Shown here in pieces: positions 33,366 through 52,622 of a stretch of DNA of 64,000 nucleotides. Source of the DNA: Molanna angustata. Its lineage: Eukaryota; Arthropoda; Insecta; Trichoptera; Molannidae. Positions within the stretch are counted from its first letter, which is position 1; every line of letters starts with the position of its first letter. The stretch is taken from assembly GCA_963576475.1 (NCBI GenBank), contig OY754972.1, positions 32,617,556 to 32,681,555 of the forward strand. Direction: 5' to 3'. The position numbers and the translations under genes were made by a program. The notes under the pieces are model-generated. The model was not told where the DNA came from, did not search any database, and saw only the letters and a program-made list of their open reading frames with translations.

Positions 33366-34788
33366 TTATGAGGCGTGCGCCCCAGTTTCTCCGGAGTGCT
33401 CCTTTAAAACTCCAGGACGACGTCCCCTGACAGGAGGATCCTCGTCCACGATGACAGCATACAGTTGCCCCGTCCCAAGATCTATGGACATCCTCGGAGG
33501 CAACTCCACAATGGCATCCGCCAGCGCCTCCCATTTGGTCGGCCTCAGATCATACCTGTACAACATTACCGCTATAAAAAAGGTGTCAATTTCTAGACGC
33601 GCCCTAGTTTGGTGATGTATCTAAGAATGCGGCTGTGATAATCAACGCGTATATACAAAAAAGCTAAGCTTCATTAGCGGGTATATCAAAAATACTGTAA
33701 TAATAAATTGATAATTAATTAATAATTACGTTTGTTTGCTTTCATACTGATAATTGCGGCGCTTTCGCGTCACGTGTTCTATGTATTACGGCTAAGTTTC
33801 TACGATCGAACCTACAAAGCGAAAGAAACATACTGACTTACGTATAGGAAAATCGAAGTCTCAGCTGCATTGAAATATAAAAATATTTTATATAATCGCC
33901 CGTTATTGTTATAGCTTCTTTTTAATGTTTGGTTTACAATGTATTCCTGTCTGATGATGATGAGGATGATATGACCGACAGATACTCACTCTTGGTCATC
34001 GGTTACATCTGTCGCTTCAGTCGGTGGAGTTGGTGCGTCTGTAGGTGGTGTTGGATCTGTCGGTGGTTGTTCTGAATTCGTCGTTTCCGACATGGTTTCG
34101 ACCACAGTCAGTTCTGAGCCAACAGCCGTTGATTGTTCTGCTATGGGTGAGGTCGCTAGCGGTGGGAGAGGTGCCAGCTCCGGTTTCATCGACTCTATAG
34201 GTGGAAGTTTTGCCTTCATTATATCTAGCGGCGGTAGCTCTTGTTTCATCGTGTCGTTCACCTTTGCTGTTACTTCTTGAGCTACTGCTTCGGTTTCTTT
34301 CAAAAGGTCATCTGTCAAATCATCGATTGTTGCGCTTATTGTTTCTTCTATCTTTTCCATTGGTTTGTCGAGAATTTCTGTGGTAGTGTCATTCGCTCCA
34401 GGAGTGGGTGGTTTATCAAAGCTGGGAACGGGAGTGGGCCGGAATTTCTCCAATGGAGGAATAGCAGGATCAGTTAGGGAATGTCGTGGAGTACTCATTA
34501 TATCGTCAATCATATCGGCCATGTCTTTTTCTGGTCCTTTAAGAGGAATTAGTTTGCAGGCATCTGGATCGCTTCCGTTACTGGGCAAGATCTGGTTCGG
34601 TGGAAGAGCCGGAGCCATGAGAGTGTTGGTTTCCTGTTGAATCCCTTCACTAAGCGTGTTGGTGACTTTTGAAGCTGCGCTCCCCCCATGACCAATTGCG
34701 TGTTGAATGCCATCAGCTGCAGATGATACTGCATCTTTTACATGGTCTATTGCATCATGGGCCATTTTTCCTGCTGCTACACCTGCAT
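33366..34788 (-). CDS. unrecognised host gene, last two exons
   Basis: Exon A (34788-33990) opens after a TTCTTATTATAG acceptor and encodes AGVAAGKMAHDAIDHVKDAV, an Ala/Gly-rich helical segment. A long Pro/Thr/Glu-rich acidic region follows (repeated PPLDIMK, PPIESMK and APLPPLAT-like blocks, then TDPTPPTDAPTPPTEATDV). Its end CAAGA meets GTGAGTAT, a good donor at 33989. Exon B (33555-33366) follows a TTGTACAG acceptor. Joining the two keeps phase (split GA|G codon), and B reads YDLRPTKWEALADAIVELPP and LYAVIVDEDPPVRGRRPG to a TAA. Composition and splice signals are unlike the surrounding TEs. If no splice occurs, exon A stops two codons past the donor. Upstream exons lie beyond 34788. No function can be named. 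Confidence 0.6.
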
Positions 34789-35859
34789 CTATAATAAGAA
34801 TATATTAATAATCTGTAAAAACAAATCATATGTTGCAATACCAAACCATCAAACAAAATAATGACGTATACTGCGCCGTTGCATGATCCTAAGGTAGTAA
34901 ATTAATGTGTAATGATATGAGATTCAAATAAATCTAATGGTATTTTATTCAACATGCCCCACTAACGAACTAATACAAATTATTGCCACTACACTACAGC
35001 GGTATACAGTCCACATCTTTCATTTATCCCGAGTTGCAATCGGCAATTTCGGCGCTAACAATATGAATGCTCCATACATGGATTTTCTCAGAATTCGAAT
35101 AAGAACATTTAAGGGGGCATATAAATCTGAACACCCCAATTTCAAATCAAATATCTCAAATAGGTTAAAAGTGAGTTGCCAAAATAAAAACAAAAATATT
35201 TTCAACATTTCTCTTTTAAATGTTTGTTACACAATTTTAAATTCAGCATAACTAGCCCTAAAAAAAATATTGAAAATATCCCTTTTTATGGCATTTTTTT
35301 AAAATTACTCCATAACCATATGTTGTAGAGAAAAAAAATGTTCTTAAAGAGTACATAAAATCAAAGTGAACGACCGATAAAGTGTTTTCATTTTAAGTAA
35401 GGTTTGTTCTAAAATTCAAAAAGCCCGCATTTTTAATTTCTGATATTTTGAAAAAGATATACTCACTATTCGTGGGTACGCGATATTAACCTTTGTGGAC
35501 ACGGAGCTTCATATAGCATTTGGCGAATTTAATAAACTATGTCTTTAGTCCCTCCCAATTTTTGGGATAGTACAGACGTGTCTTCTATGACAGTTGCACC
35601 TTTGTATTTTATTTACGTACTAACTTTAATGTCTCGCCGTTGGCCAAGAATGTAAATTAGCAATCGTTTTTATAATATTGTCATACAAAACTTTTGCTAA
35701 ATCGGACTATGAATAGTGGTTTGAAATTTTTTTTATTATTATTGAAACCAAACAAAATATAACAATATACAAACAATAAAAATATTTAAAAAAAAGTACA
35801 ATTTAAATAAGTTATATAAAACATTTTTTTATATAGTATTATTTGGTATACACCACCTC
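34789..35859. other. intronic or intergenic, unannotated
   Basis: Probably intron of the minus-strand gene. No further exon or repeat was identified with confidence. Confidence 0.4.
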
Positions 35860-36374
35860 AGCTGACCCGACAGACGTTGTCCTGCTTGAACATTGCTAGC
35901 CTGCCATTGTGTGATTATTTAAAAAAGATTATTAATATTTTCTTGACTGTTAATTTTTGATGGAATTCCATTTTAAATATTATTTATTACTCAAAATAAA
36001 AAAAAAACACATTTTTTAACATTCCTCAAATGTCTTATATTAACATTTGACCAAAGTGTTTTACTCAAAGAGCGTCTGCAAAATAGTACTTGTGTATTCG
36101 TGGATCTCATAGGTATACAAAAAAGCGTCGATACAAATCTTTTGCTAAAATATAATAAATGAAAATGTAAGTAATTGTAAGTACAAATAAAAAAACATTA
36201 AGTATAACCAATTAATGACATGTCGCACTAATTTTGTGAAATCGCCAAATTCGAAACAGGCACAGTCCTAGTGTGGTCAGAGATTATGTGATAATATGTA
36301 GTAAATATTCAAAGTCAAGATTAAAAAAAAATATAATAAAAATTTTGAAATAACCATAGCATTAATTTGTATAA

Positions 36375-36930
36375 ATATGATCCACATAAATTAAATCATA
36401 ATTTAACAATTCATACATTCATTAAATAGTGCAAGAGAAACGATATAAGAATTATATAAAAACATTCAAAAAGGTCGGATATACCTGGTATCACTGACCT
36501 TAACAATATTATATTGAAATACAATACAAAATATTAAAAACAACTAATGTTTTTATAAATAATTTATAGATAAAATAGAGGGGTATTAGGAGGGGTTTGT
36601 ATAAATGAGATACACATAAATTAAATCATAATTTAATAATTTATACATTGGTTCAACACAGCAAGTGAAACGATATAAGAATTATATAAAAAAACATTCA
36701 AAAAGGTTAGATATACCTGGTATAGCTGACTTAAACAATATAAATATTGAGATACAATACAAAATAAGAGAAACAAATTTAACAATTTATACATTGGTTC
36801 AACACAGCAAGTGAAACGATATAAGAATTATATAAAAAAAAAACATTCAAAAAGGTTAGATATACCTGGTATAGCTGACTTAAACAATATAAATATTGAG
36901 ATACAATACAAAATAAGAGAAACAACTATA
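36375..36930. repeat. three imperfect ~170-bp direct repeats in Helitron 3' region
   Basis: Each copy contains AAACGATATAAGAATTATAT, CATTCAAAAAGGT, GATATACCTGGTAT and ATACAATACAAAAT. They start near 36405, 36625 and 36780. They lie between the RepHel stop and the 3' terminus. Confidence 0.75.
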
Positions 36931-37309
36931 AATTGCTAAATTTTTTATATAAATAATTTGAAGATATGTGTAAAAAAAGGGGTTTTAATTGGTATAAATT
37001 TTCATATGTAAAAGCTGTGTGGAAAAGACTGAGTGGAATTCAGGTGGTCGGTGAGCTCATACTTGGATGGGTCTAAATAGATTCTTCTACGCTATAGATC
37101 CACTGAACCTTAATATATACATCGAAGATGGACTGCGAGTAATAGAGAAATATGACTTCTTACAAATAACATATGATTAGATATATGGACAATTTTCATT
37201 TGCAAATAAAGAATAAACTGAAATCATTATTGACAGTAATACCATTATTAATATAAAGAAGTATTGAAATAAATTTTGAATCGTTAAAGTAAAAGAAATA
37301 ATTTTGTAT

Positions 37310-40300
37310 TTATCTTAATGCGAGTTCATGAACAATGTTTTTTGTCAATCCCTGAGGTGCATAAATGAATAAACTTGATGGCTTTCCAACGCGAGAACAT
37401 GCAACATATAATTGACCATGTGAGAAGCACGTATTTTCTAAATCTTACCCACAAATGGACATTGTTTGGCCTTGTGACTTATTAATAGTCATTGCGAATG
37501 CCAAACGAATTGGAAATTGCAGGCGTCAGAATGGAATGGGCGAGTCTGAAGGGATCATTGGGATTCGTGGCAGGAGAACAACTTCACCTTGAAACTTACC
37601 GTTCAAAATGGTAGCTTCAAGAACATGGCCCATGATTTTTTTTATGACCAATCGCGTGCCATTACATAGCTGTGGTGCATTTAAATTCCGAAGCAAAATT
37701 ATTGGTGAACCAATTTTTAATCTCAAGTTATGTGGTGGCATTCCTGGTAAATCCAGTGAATTCAAAAATTCAACAGGATAGTTAACTGCTTCGTCAGGAT
37801 CGACAACAGTGTCAATCGACTTGAACGACATCTCATTGCCAGGCAATGACTGTTGTATTTTGAAATTAATAGCGTCAACATCAATATTTTTTGAAGCCAA
37901 AATAGCTCGTTCACATAGCCACGCATGATTGATATAATTTGTGCGCAAATCAGGGAATATGCTTTCAATCAAAGCATCTCTTGTGGCTACTATGTTGCAA
38001 AAATTGTCTGGTAATTTGATGTATTGGGTATTTTCATGCAAAGGAATTTTTCCATTGCCAATATTGAGCAATTGTTGGGAGAATGACAGTGCCAATGGAT
38101 CGCTTTGCAGTCGAACACGCATATTAATGTGAAGGCGTAATGTATTGATATTTCGCCATAGATAGGATTGTTTCAAACATGCGTTAATTTTATCCGCATA
38201 TGTAGCGCGTGGAATAACCGGCAATGTCTGTCTGAAATCACCGGACAGTAGCAGTAGAGCGCCGCCGAAAAGTCTGGTATTATTGTTCAAATCTTTCATC
38301 GTTCTATCAAGAGCTTCAAGTGAATGCTTGTGAGCCATAGTGCATTCATCCCAGATAATAATTTTACATTTTTGCAAAACTTTAGCCATACCGGAATGCT
38401 TCTTTATGTTGCACATTGCATCTGGATTTGTGTGAACGTTCAATGGCAACTTGAGTGCTGAATGTGCAGTTCGTCCACCATCAAGCAAAGTCGCTGCAAT
38501 GCCTGATGAAGCTATTGCCAACGCAATATGATTTTGTGACCGAATGCGCGCAAGTATCAATGAGATGAGGAATGTTTTTCCAGTCCCGCCTGGTGCATCC
38601 AAAAAATAAAATCCGCCTTGTTGTGCTGCAACGGACAAATTAATTTGATCGTATATGTTCTTTTGTTCAGCAGTGAGCAGTTGCTCATTATTTGTAACAA
38701 ATGCATTCAAAGACACCGTATCGAACTGTTGTTCTCGCTGAACATCGCTGTTAATAACGTCTGTTGATGGACGGTTAGGCAATGGCATACCGAATTGAAT
38801 GAGTGCCATATTTGAAATGAGAATGCAAATATCCTCGATTTTTACTAAGGCTTCATTATATATTTCTGGTGAGAAATCAATATTGAGTTCTTGATTAGCA
38901 GTTCGAATGCGATGTAGAATATTTTCGCTCATGGAGTCTTTATATTTGTCCCAGAGAACAGAAGCTTGCGACGGAAAACATGTTGTTAACAATATGGCAA
39001 ATAATTGGCGAATTTGATGAGGAGAGGAACTTAGTACTGCGTCTGCAAGTGTGAGATCCCAATGATTGTCATCTTCCAGCAAATGCAATTCGCGGCACGC
39101 ATCGTGGTACGTGTCGTACAAAATACCATTGACCGTTCGCAAGTATTGGAAGGACGTCGGTCCAGGAATGTTAATCAACAACAAACGTAAGAAAAAGCAT
39201 TCGCGTTGCTTTGGATGGACTGTGTATAATCGGCCTAATGTATTTCCCATGTATATGCCATCGTATCCTTGGACTGGAACTCCTCGCTTTCGTGGATCCC
39301 ACTTTTTTGATTGTTTGTTCCATGTAAAATATCGTGCCACATCAGTATACATCAATGTCTTTGCGAATTGACCGAAAATGTCTGGTCGGTTGCATAGATT
39401 GAAAAACTCAGTTAGTGTGGTTTTTGGAGCAGTTAATGCTCATTGTAAAGCAGTCTCTTCGGTGAAATAAACGCGCTGTCCATTTTCAAGGTGCATGGCC
39501 AAATGTATAACAGCAGGGTCTCTGTCGTGTATTGAAAAACTCAAAATGCGCCAAACTGCTTCATTGCTGCTAATGTATCGGCCCATTTGATAACGTGTTA
39601 TTTCGTCATTATCATTTATATTTTGAACAGCAAATACAGCCATATCGCTGCCCTTATGAACATATTTGCATATATATTTGATGGACTTTACCGAACTGCA
39701 GAACTCAACGTTAATGTGTGCCTTGTAAGTTTTGCATAGCAATGGTGAATATGGAACCACCCAGCGATTGTCAATGTCAACCATTCCATTTGACATGCGC
39801 AATTGGTATGATTGGCCATCATTGTCTGTGTCCCTACGACGATACAATGGATAACCATCAATATTAGTGATTGTATCGTTTAAACATTCTTTTGGGAAAC
39901 GTTTCGTACATTTTCCATTGTCCATGCACGGAGCCGTCATGTTTAGAGCACCGCACGGACCATGGATCATGTTAGTGGTGACAATATCAAATAATTCTGA
40001 ATCGATATTACGATTCGGAATTTCTGCTGAAATGATTTTATCAATTTCTTCTGGCCGTACTTTATCGACCAACCAAATCAAAATATGCGCATGTGGCAAA
40101 CCTCGTTTTTGCCATTCAACAGAATACAGCCAGCAACGTGTTTCACCGAATACTGAGTGATACGTAACCAAGTTCATTAACGATTTTAATTTTTGTTTAA
40201 AGACACGTGCAATTATATCATGGCGATGCATTGCTGTTTGACCTGGCAATAATGAAATTTTAATTTCATCCCAGTTTGGATTGCACGTAAATGTAATGAA

Positions 40301-41879
40301 CAAATCTGGTCGGCCGTACACGCGCACATAAGTCATAGCGTCTTGAATATATTCTTGCATATGACGCGGGCTACCAATATATGATGATGGAAGAATGTAT
40401 GCGGTACCGATATCATCGATATTTGTTGTTCCATCTACGTTACCGACAACAGCATCACGTAAATGAATGTATTCTTCTGAACGCAGCTTTGCTTGATTAA
40501 ACTTGATGTAGCGTAGTCGCTCACTTTCAATTTTTGCATACATATCAACGATGTATTGATGAAACAGCTGGCGGCATCGGAGAATGTTGTTGTCTTCATT
40601 GGCACGAATCATCAATCGATAAGCGTAAAAGTTCATCGCACTCACTTTCTTGTTGGTTTCTTCACCTTTAAAGTAAAAATATAAATAAGATAATAGAAAT
40701 GTTTTTTTTTTAAGAAATTAAAAAAAAAGAAAATAATGTGTAGATTGTACCTGTCACTGGATTTCTTTGTTTGATGTTAAAATGATACCCATCGTCACCT
40801 TCCCAAAATATTAATGGATATTGCAAAGCATCGTAAGAACGATGACTGTCTTGAATTGTCTGCAACGTGTTATCTCTGCGTTGGATCCGTATATCTCGAC
40901 GTTCATATGTGTCGCCAACCATAACAACTGCAACTTCATTAACAGTTGGTGCATTTTATCGGCCTGCGTGATCTCTAGATGGTACTTTATCTGCTTTGAT
41001 AACGATCATGTAGTTGTCATTTTGCAGTCTGTTTGAAACGGTATTGAACAATTGGATCAACTGGTTGTGATTTTGCAAAAACGTTTCTAAAGATGACACA
41101 ATTTCTCGCTCCTCCATCTCCTCAATGTAGTTGTATTGGCAGCGTGTGTTTATTTGTTGCTCCTCATCACCCATGAAGTATATTTGCAAGAATTTGGGAT
41201 CGGCATCAGGCATTGACATTAAAGAACCAATTTGATGATACACTTGGCCCTGAATCTTAAACGTTGATTCAAAATTGCGACCATCATCATTCTTAACGAT
41301 TTTCGTTGCTCCAAATGAAGTCATTTGGAAGCAAGAATTGAATTTACGAATTTTACGCAAAAACAATTTTGATTGAGAAGTGGCTCCAGCCAATAGTGTT
41401 TTTAATGGTTCTGGCGGTGAATTCAGTGGTGGCAAAACAACTTTTCCAGACGCGCAGCAGAAACCGGCCGATTCACCTTTATATTTTAATGCATGACAGT
41501 GTTGGCATTCTTTGTCCATAGCGCCGATGACAATTTGTGAATGTGACGAATAGTCGATGTCCGACTCATATTCGAACGCAAGGCCAAGAAGTGATGAACG
41601 TGTCAATGCGCGATGTATATGTAGGCGCTGTTGTTCATTTGCTCTGTGTACGTCGGTGTCTCGTTGTCGCGCCTGTCTTTGTCTTAATGCATTAACTCGA
41701 AGGCGTTCGTTGCGTTGCTCTGGACTTTCATTAGCACGTGTGTTTGCAACCTGGTTTCTTAAATTTTCCCTGTCCATCAATCGATCTTCTGTCGTTCTAT
41801 TTAATCGACGGGTGTTGACAATTTGTGAATTCCGTGTACGTCGACCAATATTTCCTCCTCGTCCACGAATACGTGGCAT
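37310..41879 (-). pseudogene. Helitron RepHel protein, four in-frame stops
   Basis: Minus strand from ATG at 41879. The N-terminal part is Arg/Asn-rich with a Cys/His cluster (CQHCHALKY, FCCASGKV). The Rep domain shows DLFITFTCNPNWDEI, the two-His motif GLPHAHILIWL, and the tyrosine motif KYICKYVHKG. The SF1/PIF1 helicase has Walker A GGTGKT, Walker B IIWDECTMAHK, then MTINKSQGQ and LYVACSRVGKP near the end. In-frame stops lie at 40956-40958 (TAA), 39440-39442 (TGA), 37526-37528 (TGA) and 37445-37447 (TAA), with no visible frameshift. The natural end is TAA at 37310. An 85-bp intron (40666-40750) splits the N-terminal part. The domains are complete, so decay is recent but the copy is dead. 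Confidence 0.85.
40666..40750 (-). other. 85-bp spliceosomal-type intron in RepHel
   Basis: On the minus strand, CCAGTGACAG is followed by GTACAATCTACAC and ends TTTTACTTTAAAG before GTGAAGAAACC. The segment is AT-rich with T-runs and breaks the protein frame. Removing it joins NPVTG to EETNKK in frame, which fits the conserved Helitron sequence order. GT and AG borders are present. Confidence 0.65.
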
Positions 41880-41959
41880 TCTTCTTTAACAAACAACAAA
41901 CATAAGTTACTTATATAGGTATTCGAATTATATGGATGTTATAGGTAATATAGGCAACA

Positions 41960-42440
41960 AACTTACATGTTGATGATCGATGAGCCTTTACACTCCGTAA
42001 GTTTTATACAATCATCGACGCAAATAAGCACTGAAAATAAAAAGTTGATTGAGGTTAGATTTTTGTCATCGAAAAAATTTTACGTGTATAAACTATATAT
42101 GAAACAAAAAATATATGTAACTAATATTTTAATTAAGGGATAATATAATTTGTTGAACAAACTTACATTTTGATGTTCGATGAGGCTTTTTAACACTCCG
42201 TAAGTTTTATACAATCATCGACGAAAATAAGCACTGAAAATAAAAAGTTGATGTAGGTTAAGACGCGTGTAAACTAAAAGTGTTGATGCATGTTAGATTT
42301 TATTGAAAATTTTGACATGTGTACTATATTATAAAACAAAATATAAATAATTTAGAGTTGAATTAAATAACGTTATAATTTGTTGAAAAACTTACATGTT
42401 GATGTTCGATGATCCTTTAACACTCCGCCACCATTTGATA
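41960..42440. repeat. ~200-bp imperfect repeats in Helitron 5' leader
   Basis: ACTTACATKTTGATGWTCGATGAG followed by ACACTCCGTAAGTTTTATAC and AAGCACTGAAAATAAAAAG occurs near 41965 and 42162. The start alone (ACTTACATGTTGATGTTCGA) recurs near 42390, giving 2.3 copies upstream of the RepHel start. Confidence 0.7.
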
Positions 42441-42579
42441 CCGAACAGAAATTGAAAATGCACGTGTTAACAATTAAAGCGAAACTGACTGAAAAGCAAA
42501 AACAACAAACAACACCAAGCGGCAAATATGGCGGCAAGCTATTATTGTATGTCGCGTCGTCACGTGATGTCGCGTTAGA

Positions 42580-42695
42580 TGAATGTTGTTAGCATAGAAT
42601 TATAAGATGGCAGAAACTAAATATTGCCAATTCGAAATGAATGTTGTTAGCATAGAATTATAAGATGGCAGAAACTAAATATTGCCAATTCGAAA
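42580..42695. repeat. 58-bp perfect tandem duplication
   Basis: Two copies of TGAATGTTGTTAGCATAGAA and the following bases up to CCAATTCGAAA, starting at 42580 and 42638. Confidence 0.9.
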
Positions 42696-42859
42696 TTAAT
42701 TACTTTTCTTTTATTAATGTTAAAAAATTCCTTTTTGTGAATCTAATCCATTCCGGGACTCCAATAAACACACATAAAAAATTTCATCAAAATCTGTTCA
42801 GCCGTTTAGGAGGAGTTTAGTGACATACACACGTACGGAAGAATTATATATATAAAGAT

Positions 42860-43814
42860 ATATTGCAAGGTATGGTGGTTTATGAGAAAACAAAAACAGA
42901 GAAGCTAAAATTATACTCACCATAAAACCTTACCACCAGCAGTCAGCGATATTGCAATGAGACTCATATAAAATAATGCAAATATCTCAGTATCTCAGAG
43001 CGTGTTGTTTATTGATTAAGACAAAAAAAGAATAAATTTAAGTATCAAATAAGAATTTTCTGTTCAATAGAACAGTAAGGAAAACATGAAAGCTGAGTCA
43101 GATATGATGTGGGTAAGATTGAGCGATGAAAGAAACGCATAAGTACAAAAGAAATTACAATTTATTGTTATCATGGTTGGTAATGAATGTTAAATATTAT
43201 GCAATTATCTACGTTACCTGAACTAATCTAAATATTTGACATTTTAATAAAACAAGTTGATTCTTAAATTACAATTTACAAGTTTTCAGATATTTCTCTA
43301 AACCATGTGGTGTATAATAACCAAGAAATATTAAACATGACATAATTAAACAGATTGAACTAAATTTTCAAATAATATCAGTATTTCATATGTTTTTTTT
43401 TAATCAATTATAAATGAAACAGTTTTATGAAATTCCATCTTCTTGAAGATGATCAGCAGGTACAATTGTTGAAATGAAAACAACCATCGTAGTATTTACG
43501 TCGATTTGAAGTGCAATTTACAGGTGTTTTACAGTTATTATCCATTAATGATGTGCAAATATGCATGTGCACCAACCATGATATATAAAATTATTTATTT
43601 TTCATCAGCCATGGCATACTTAGTAAAGTATGCCAATATTGAAGCATGATGAACAGACAGCATGTACAAAAAAAGAAGATAAAGAAAGTATCAAAGGGAG
43701 AAAGGAACAAAGGAGGCGGTTATATTTCCTGCAAGAATTCAGCTAAATTAGCGAACGTGACTCATGCCAGATATTTTATATAGACGAGGATCGATGAAAC
43801 TAAATAAAACTTAC
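42860..43814. other. probable intron, no firm feature
   Basis: AT-rich sequence between the Helitron and the candidate exon at 43815. A short donor-like ATG|GTGAGTATAA on the minus strand (42920) was noted but is not supported as an exon. Confidence 0.4.
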
Positions 43815-43975
43815 CCAGCCTCCTTTGAACTTAAATTTCCCGTCTTTGCTGGGTCTCACGCATTTTGACGCCATGTGACAGATCATGTCGGCTGTCAGCG
43901 TTGAAAAGGAAGGCATAGATATCTCGATCCGCCTAGCTAATCCGTTCACGGCTGTGTTCGCCTTACAACTTTTTT
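43815..43975 (-). CDS. candidate upstream exon of a host gene
   Basis: On the minus strand an open frame runs SCKANTAVNGLARRIEISM then PSFSTLTADMICHMASKCVR and PSKDGKFKFKGGW. It ends at a near-ideal donor GG|GTAAGTTTT (43815/43814). Possible starts are the ATG before PSFST or the ATGs in ADM and CHM. It lies upstream of, and on the same strand as, the exons at 33366-34788. Its phase 0 end does not directly match their entry phase, so at least one unseen exon would be needed, or this is a separate gene. Product unknown. Confidence 0.35.
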
Positions 43976-44030
43976 AGAAATATTTCCAATATTGCGAAGT
44001 GCGTTCGTTTAAGACAATTAAAATAATTAA

Positions 44031-44241
<211 letters not shown>

Positions 44242-44261
44242 ATATGTTATATTTGATGTTT

Positions 44262-44425
44262 TCACGGGTGAAATATGTTATAATATTTTTATCTCGGTTT
44301 TCTTGAGCAATCACCGAATAATATTTTTATCTCGGTTTTTTTGAGCAATCACCGCATGGGATTTCGTAAATACAGTGTGACTCTAATGGTATTTTATCTT
44401 TCGGACTTTTTAAAAAGGATGAAAT
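44262..44425 (-). pseudogene. Penelope-like element scrap (GIY-YIG region)
   Basis: On the minus strand, ATACCATTAGAGTCACACTG, then TACGAAATCCCATGCGGTGA, matches the segment coding ESHGIYEIPCGD in the array at 50-58 kb. CAATCACCG-like pieces at 44310 and 44345 indicate a local duplication. Fragment only. Confidence 0.65.
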
Positions 44426-44514
44426 TTTTTTGTTATGTTTTGTTGTTATGTTTTGTTGTTATGTTATGTTGTTATGTTTTGTTGTTTTGTTGTTATGTTA
44501 TGTTGTTTTGTTTT

Positions 44515-48710
<4,196 letters not shown>

Positions 48711-48757
48711 CTTTAAAATAACAATAAATATTTATCTATTCCTTTTTCATATTCACT

Positions 48758-49650
<893 letters not shown>

Positions 49651-49651
49651 G

Positions 49652-50839
<1,188 letters not shown>

Positions 50840-50873
50840 GTTATACCTAGAGAAAAAAAGAAAAAAAAGAAAA

Positions 50874-52516
50874 AAAAGTCGTTAATACCTAGAGAAAAAT
50901 CGTCACGATTTCCGAAATTATACGGTTTGCCAAAGATTCACAAGACGGATGTTCCTCTTAGACCCATAGTCAGTTCTGTCGGTTCGCCACTTCAAATGTT
51001 ATCAAAGTATCTTGCCAACTACTTACAACCAGATGTAGAATCAGCGGAATCATTTGTCAAAAATTCGGAACATTTTATACAAATCATTAAAAATCAAAAA
51101 TTAAACAAGGGCGACATCCTTGTCAGTTTTGACGTCGTATCCCTGTTTACCAATATACCTACAGACGAAGCTCTTCAAGCAATAAAAGAAATGAGTGACC
51201 CACCGAATGACATAATAACTTTAATAGAACATTGCCTCAATAACACATTTTTCACTTATAATAACGACATGTACAAACAAGTAAAAGGAGCACCAATGGG
51301 TCTATCTCTTTCACCGCCAGTCGCTAACATATTCATGACCAAGTTAGAAAAACAAGCTATAGATAGAGCGCGCTTAAAACCAAAGCTATGGATTAGATAC
51401 GTGGACGATACTTTCGTTATATGGCCTCACGGTTTGGAGGAACTTCACAAATTTCTTGATTTTCTGAACGATCTCCACAATAACATCAAATTCACAATGG
51501 AGATCGAAAACAACGGTGAAATTCCTTTTCTTGATGTTCTCGTAATCAAAAAAGACGATGGCACTCTCGGCCACACTGTGTACAGAAAATCAACACATAC
51601 CAACAGATATCTCCACGCATCGTCGAACCATTATCCAGCACAAATCGCCTCTGTAGCAAACACCTTGGTAACACGGTCATTAAGGATAACCGACTCCGAA
51701 AACATTCAAAATGAATTAGAGTATCTTAAAAACGCGCTACGAAATAACGGTTTTTCAAATTTCACAATAAATAATGCAATAAAAAATCAAACGAATAAAA
51801 ATTTTAATAAAAAAGATACATCAACTAAAGTAAAGCCACTCGCCATTGCATTTTTACCTTACATAAAAGGCACTACTGACAAAATAAGTCACCTACTTTA
51901 CAAACATAATATTCGCACCATTTTTAGAACAGACAACAAAATTTCATCCTTTTTAAAAAGTCCGAAAGATAAAATACCATTAGAGTCACACGGTATTTAC
52001 GAAATCCCTTGCGGTGATTGCACAAAAACTTACATAGGCAGGACAAATCGCAGAATCTCGGCACGCGTCTCTGAACATCGCGTAGATATTAAAAACCGGA
52101 AATTAACTTCATCTCTAGTAAATCACTCATTGACCGAAAATCACTCCATAGACTTTGAAAATTCAAAAGTAGTCGCGAATATCAACAATGAAACATTTAG
52201 AATTTACAGGGAAGCAATAGAAATATATAGAAGAAGCAACAGTATAATGAATAGCAGGGACGATAGCATTCGAATCCCGACCGCATGGACAAGTGTACTT
52301 GAAAACAATATTTTGAAAAACCATAATAATCAAATTAACCCAACTACCGATATTTCAAACAATAGTCACATTAAAAACATTAGTAAAATTCTTAGTAAGC
52401 CGAAAACTGATAATCCACCTGTAAACAATATACCGTTAAGTACTCGAGTCACCAGAAGCCAAACAAAACGCAGTAATGACGTCATTGGGGAAACCCACCC
52501 CTCCACTAACAACTGA
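50874..52516 (+). pseudogene. Penelope-like element copy A, 5'-truncated
   Basis: Open from about 50874 (KKSLIPREKSSRFPKLYGLP) to the stop at 52516, lacking the first ~345 codons. It keeps PKIHK, the RT motifs KGDILVSFDVVSLFTNIPTD, KGAPMGLSLSPPVANIF and RYVDDTFVIW, and the GIY-YIG domain. The left edge is an expanded A/G-rich tract with TACCTAGAGAAAAA repeated twice. It differs from copies B and C by at least one substitution (NHYPAQ against NHHPAQ). Confidence 0.88.
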
Positions 52517-52622
52517 CATGGCTTCCTTTCAAACTTTCACTTGGTGGTAAGCTTCCGACGCGAACGGACGTGCGCGCACTATCCCTCGCGACGGAAATTT
52601 ATTAACAAGGCGCCTATTGAAA

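Larger units (their letters stand above)
35860..42858 (-). mobile_element. near full-length Helitron, ~7.0 kb
   Basis: The 5' end on the minus strand is TCTTTATATATATAATTCTT (42858 leftwards), directly after a host A. CTTCCGTACGTGTGTATGTC and CACTAAACTCCTCCTAAACG follow, a 5' region known from moth Helitrons. The coding part is RepHel (41879-37310). The 3' end is placed at about 35860, where CAGCTGACCCGACAGACGTT, the complement of the common lepidopteran Helitron 3' end, is seen; the last bases read CTGAG rather than CTAG. Helitrons move by rolling circle and leave no target duplication. The 5' end is firm, the 3' end less so. Confidence 0.75.

Noticed and set aside
33343..33615. Plus-strand ORFs opposite the host-gene exons (33343-33615, 34092-34640)
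   Set aside because: Shadows of the minus-strand exons, which have splice signals and protein-like composition.
42921..42975. Short exon ending ATG|GTGAGTATAA on the minus strand
   Set aside because: The only open frame does not phase with the exon at 34788 or with the donor exon at 43815, and it is very short.
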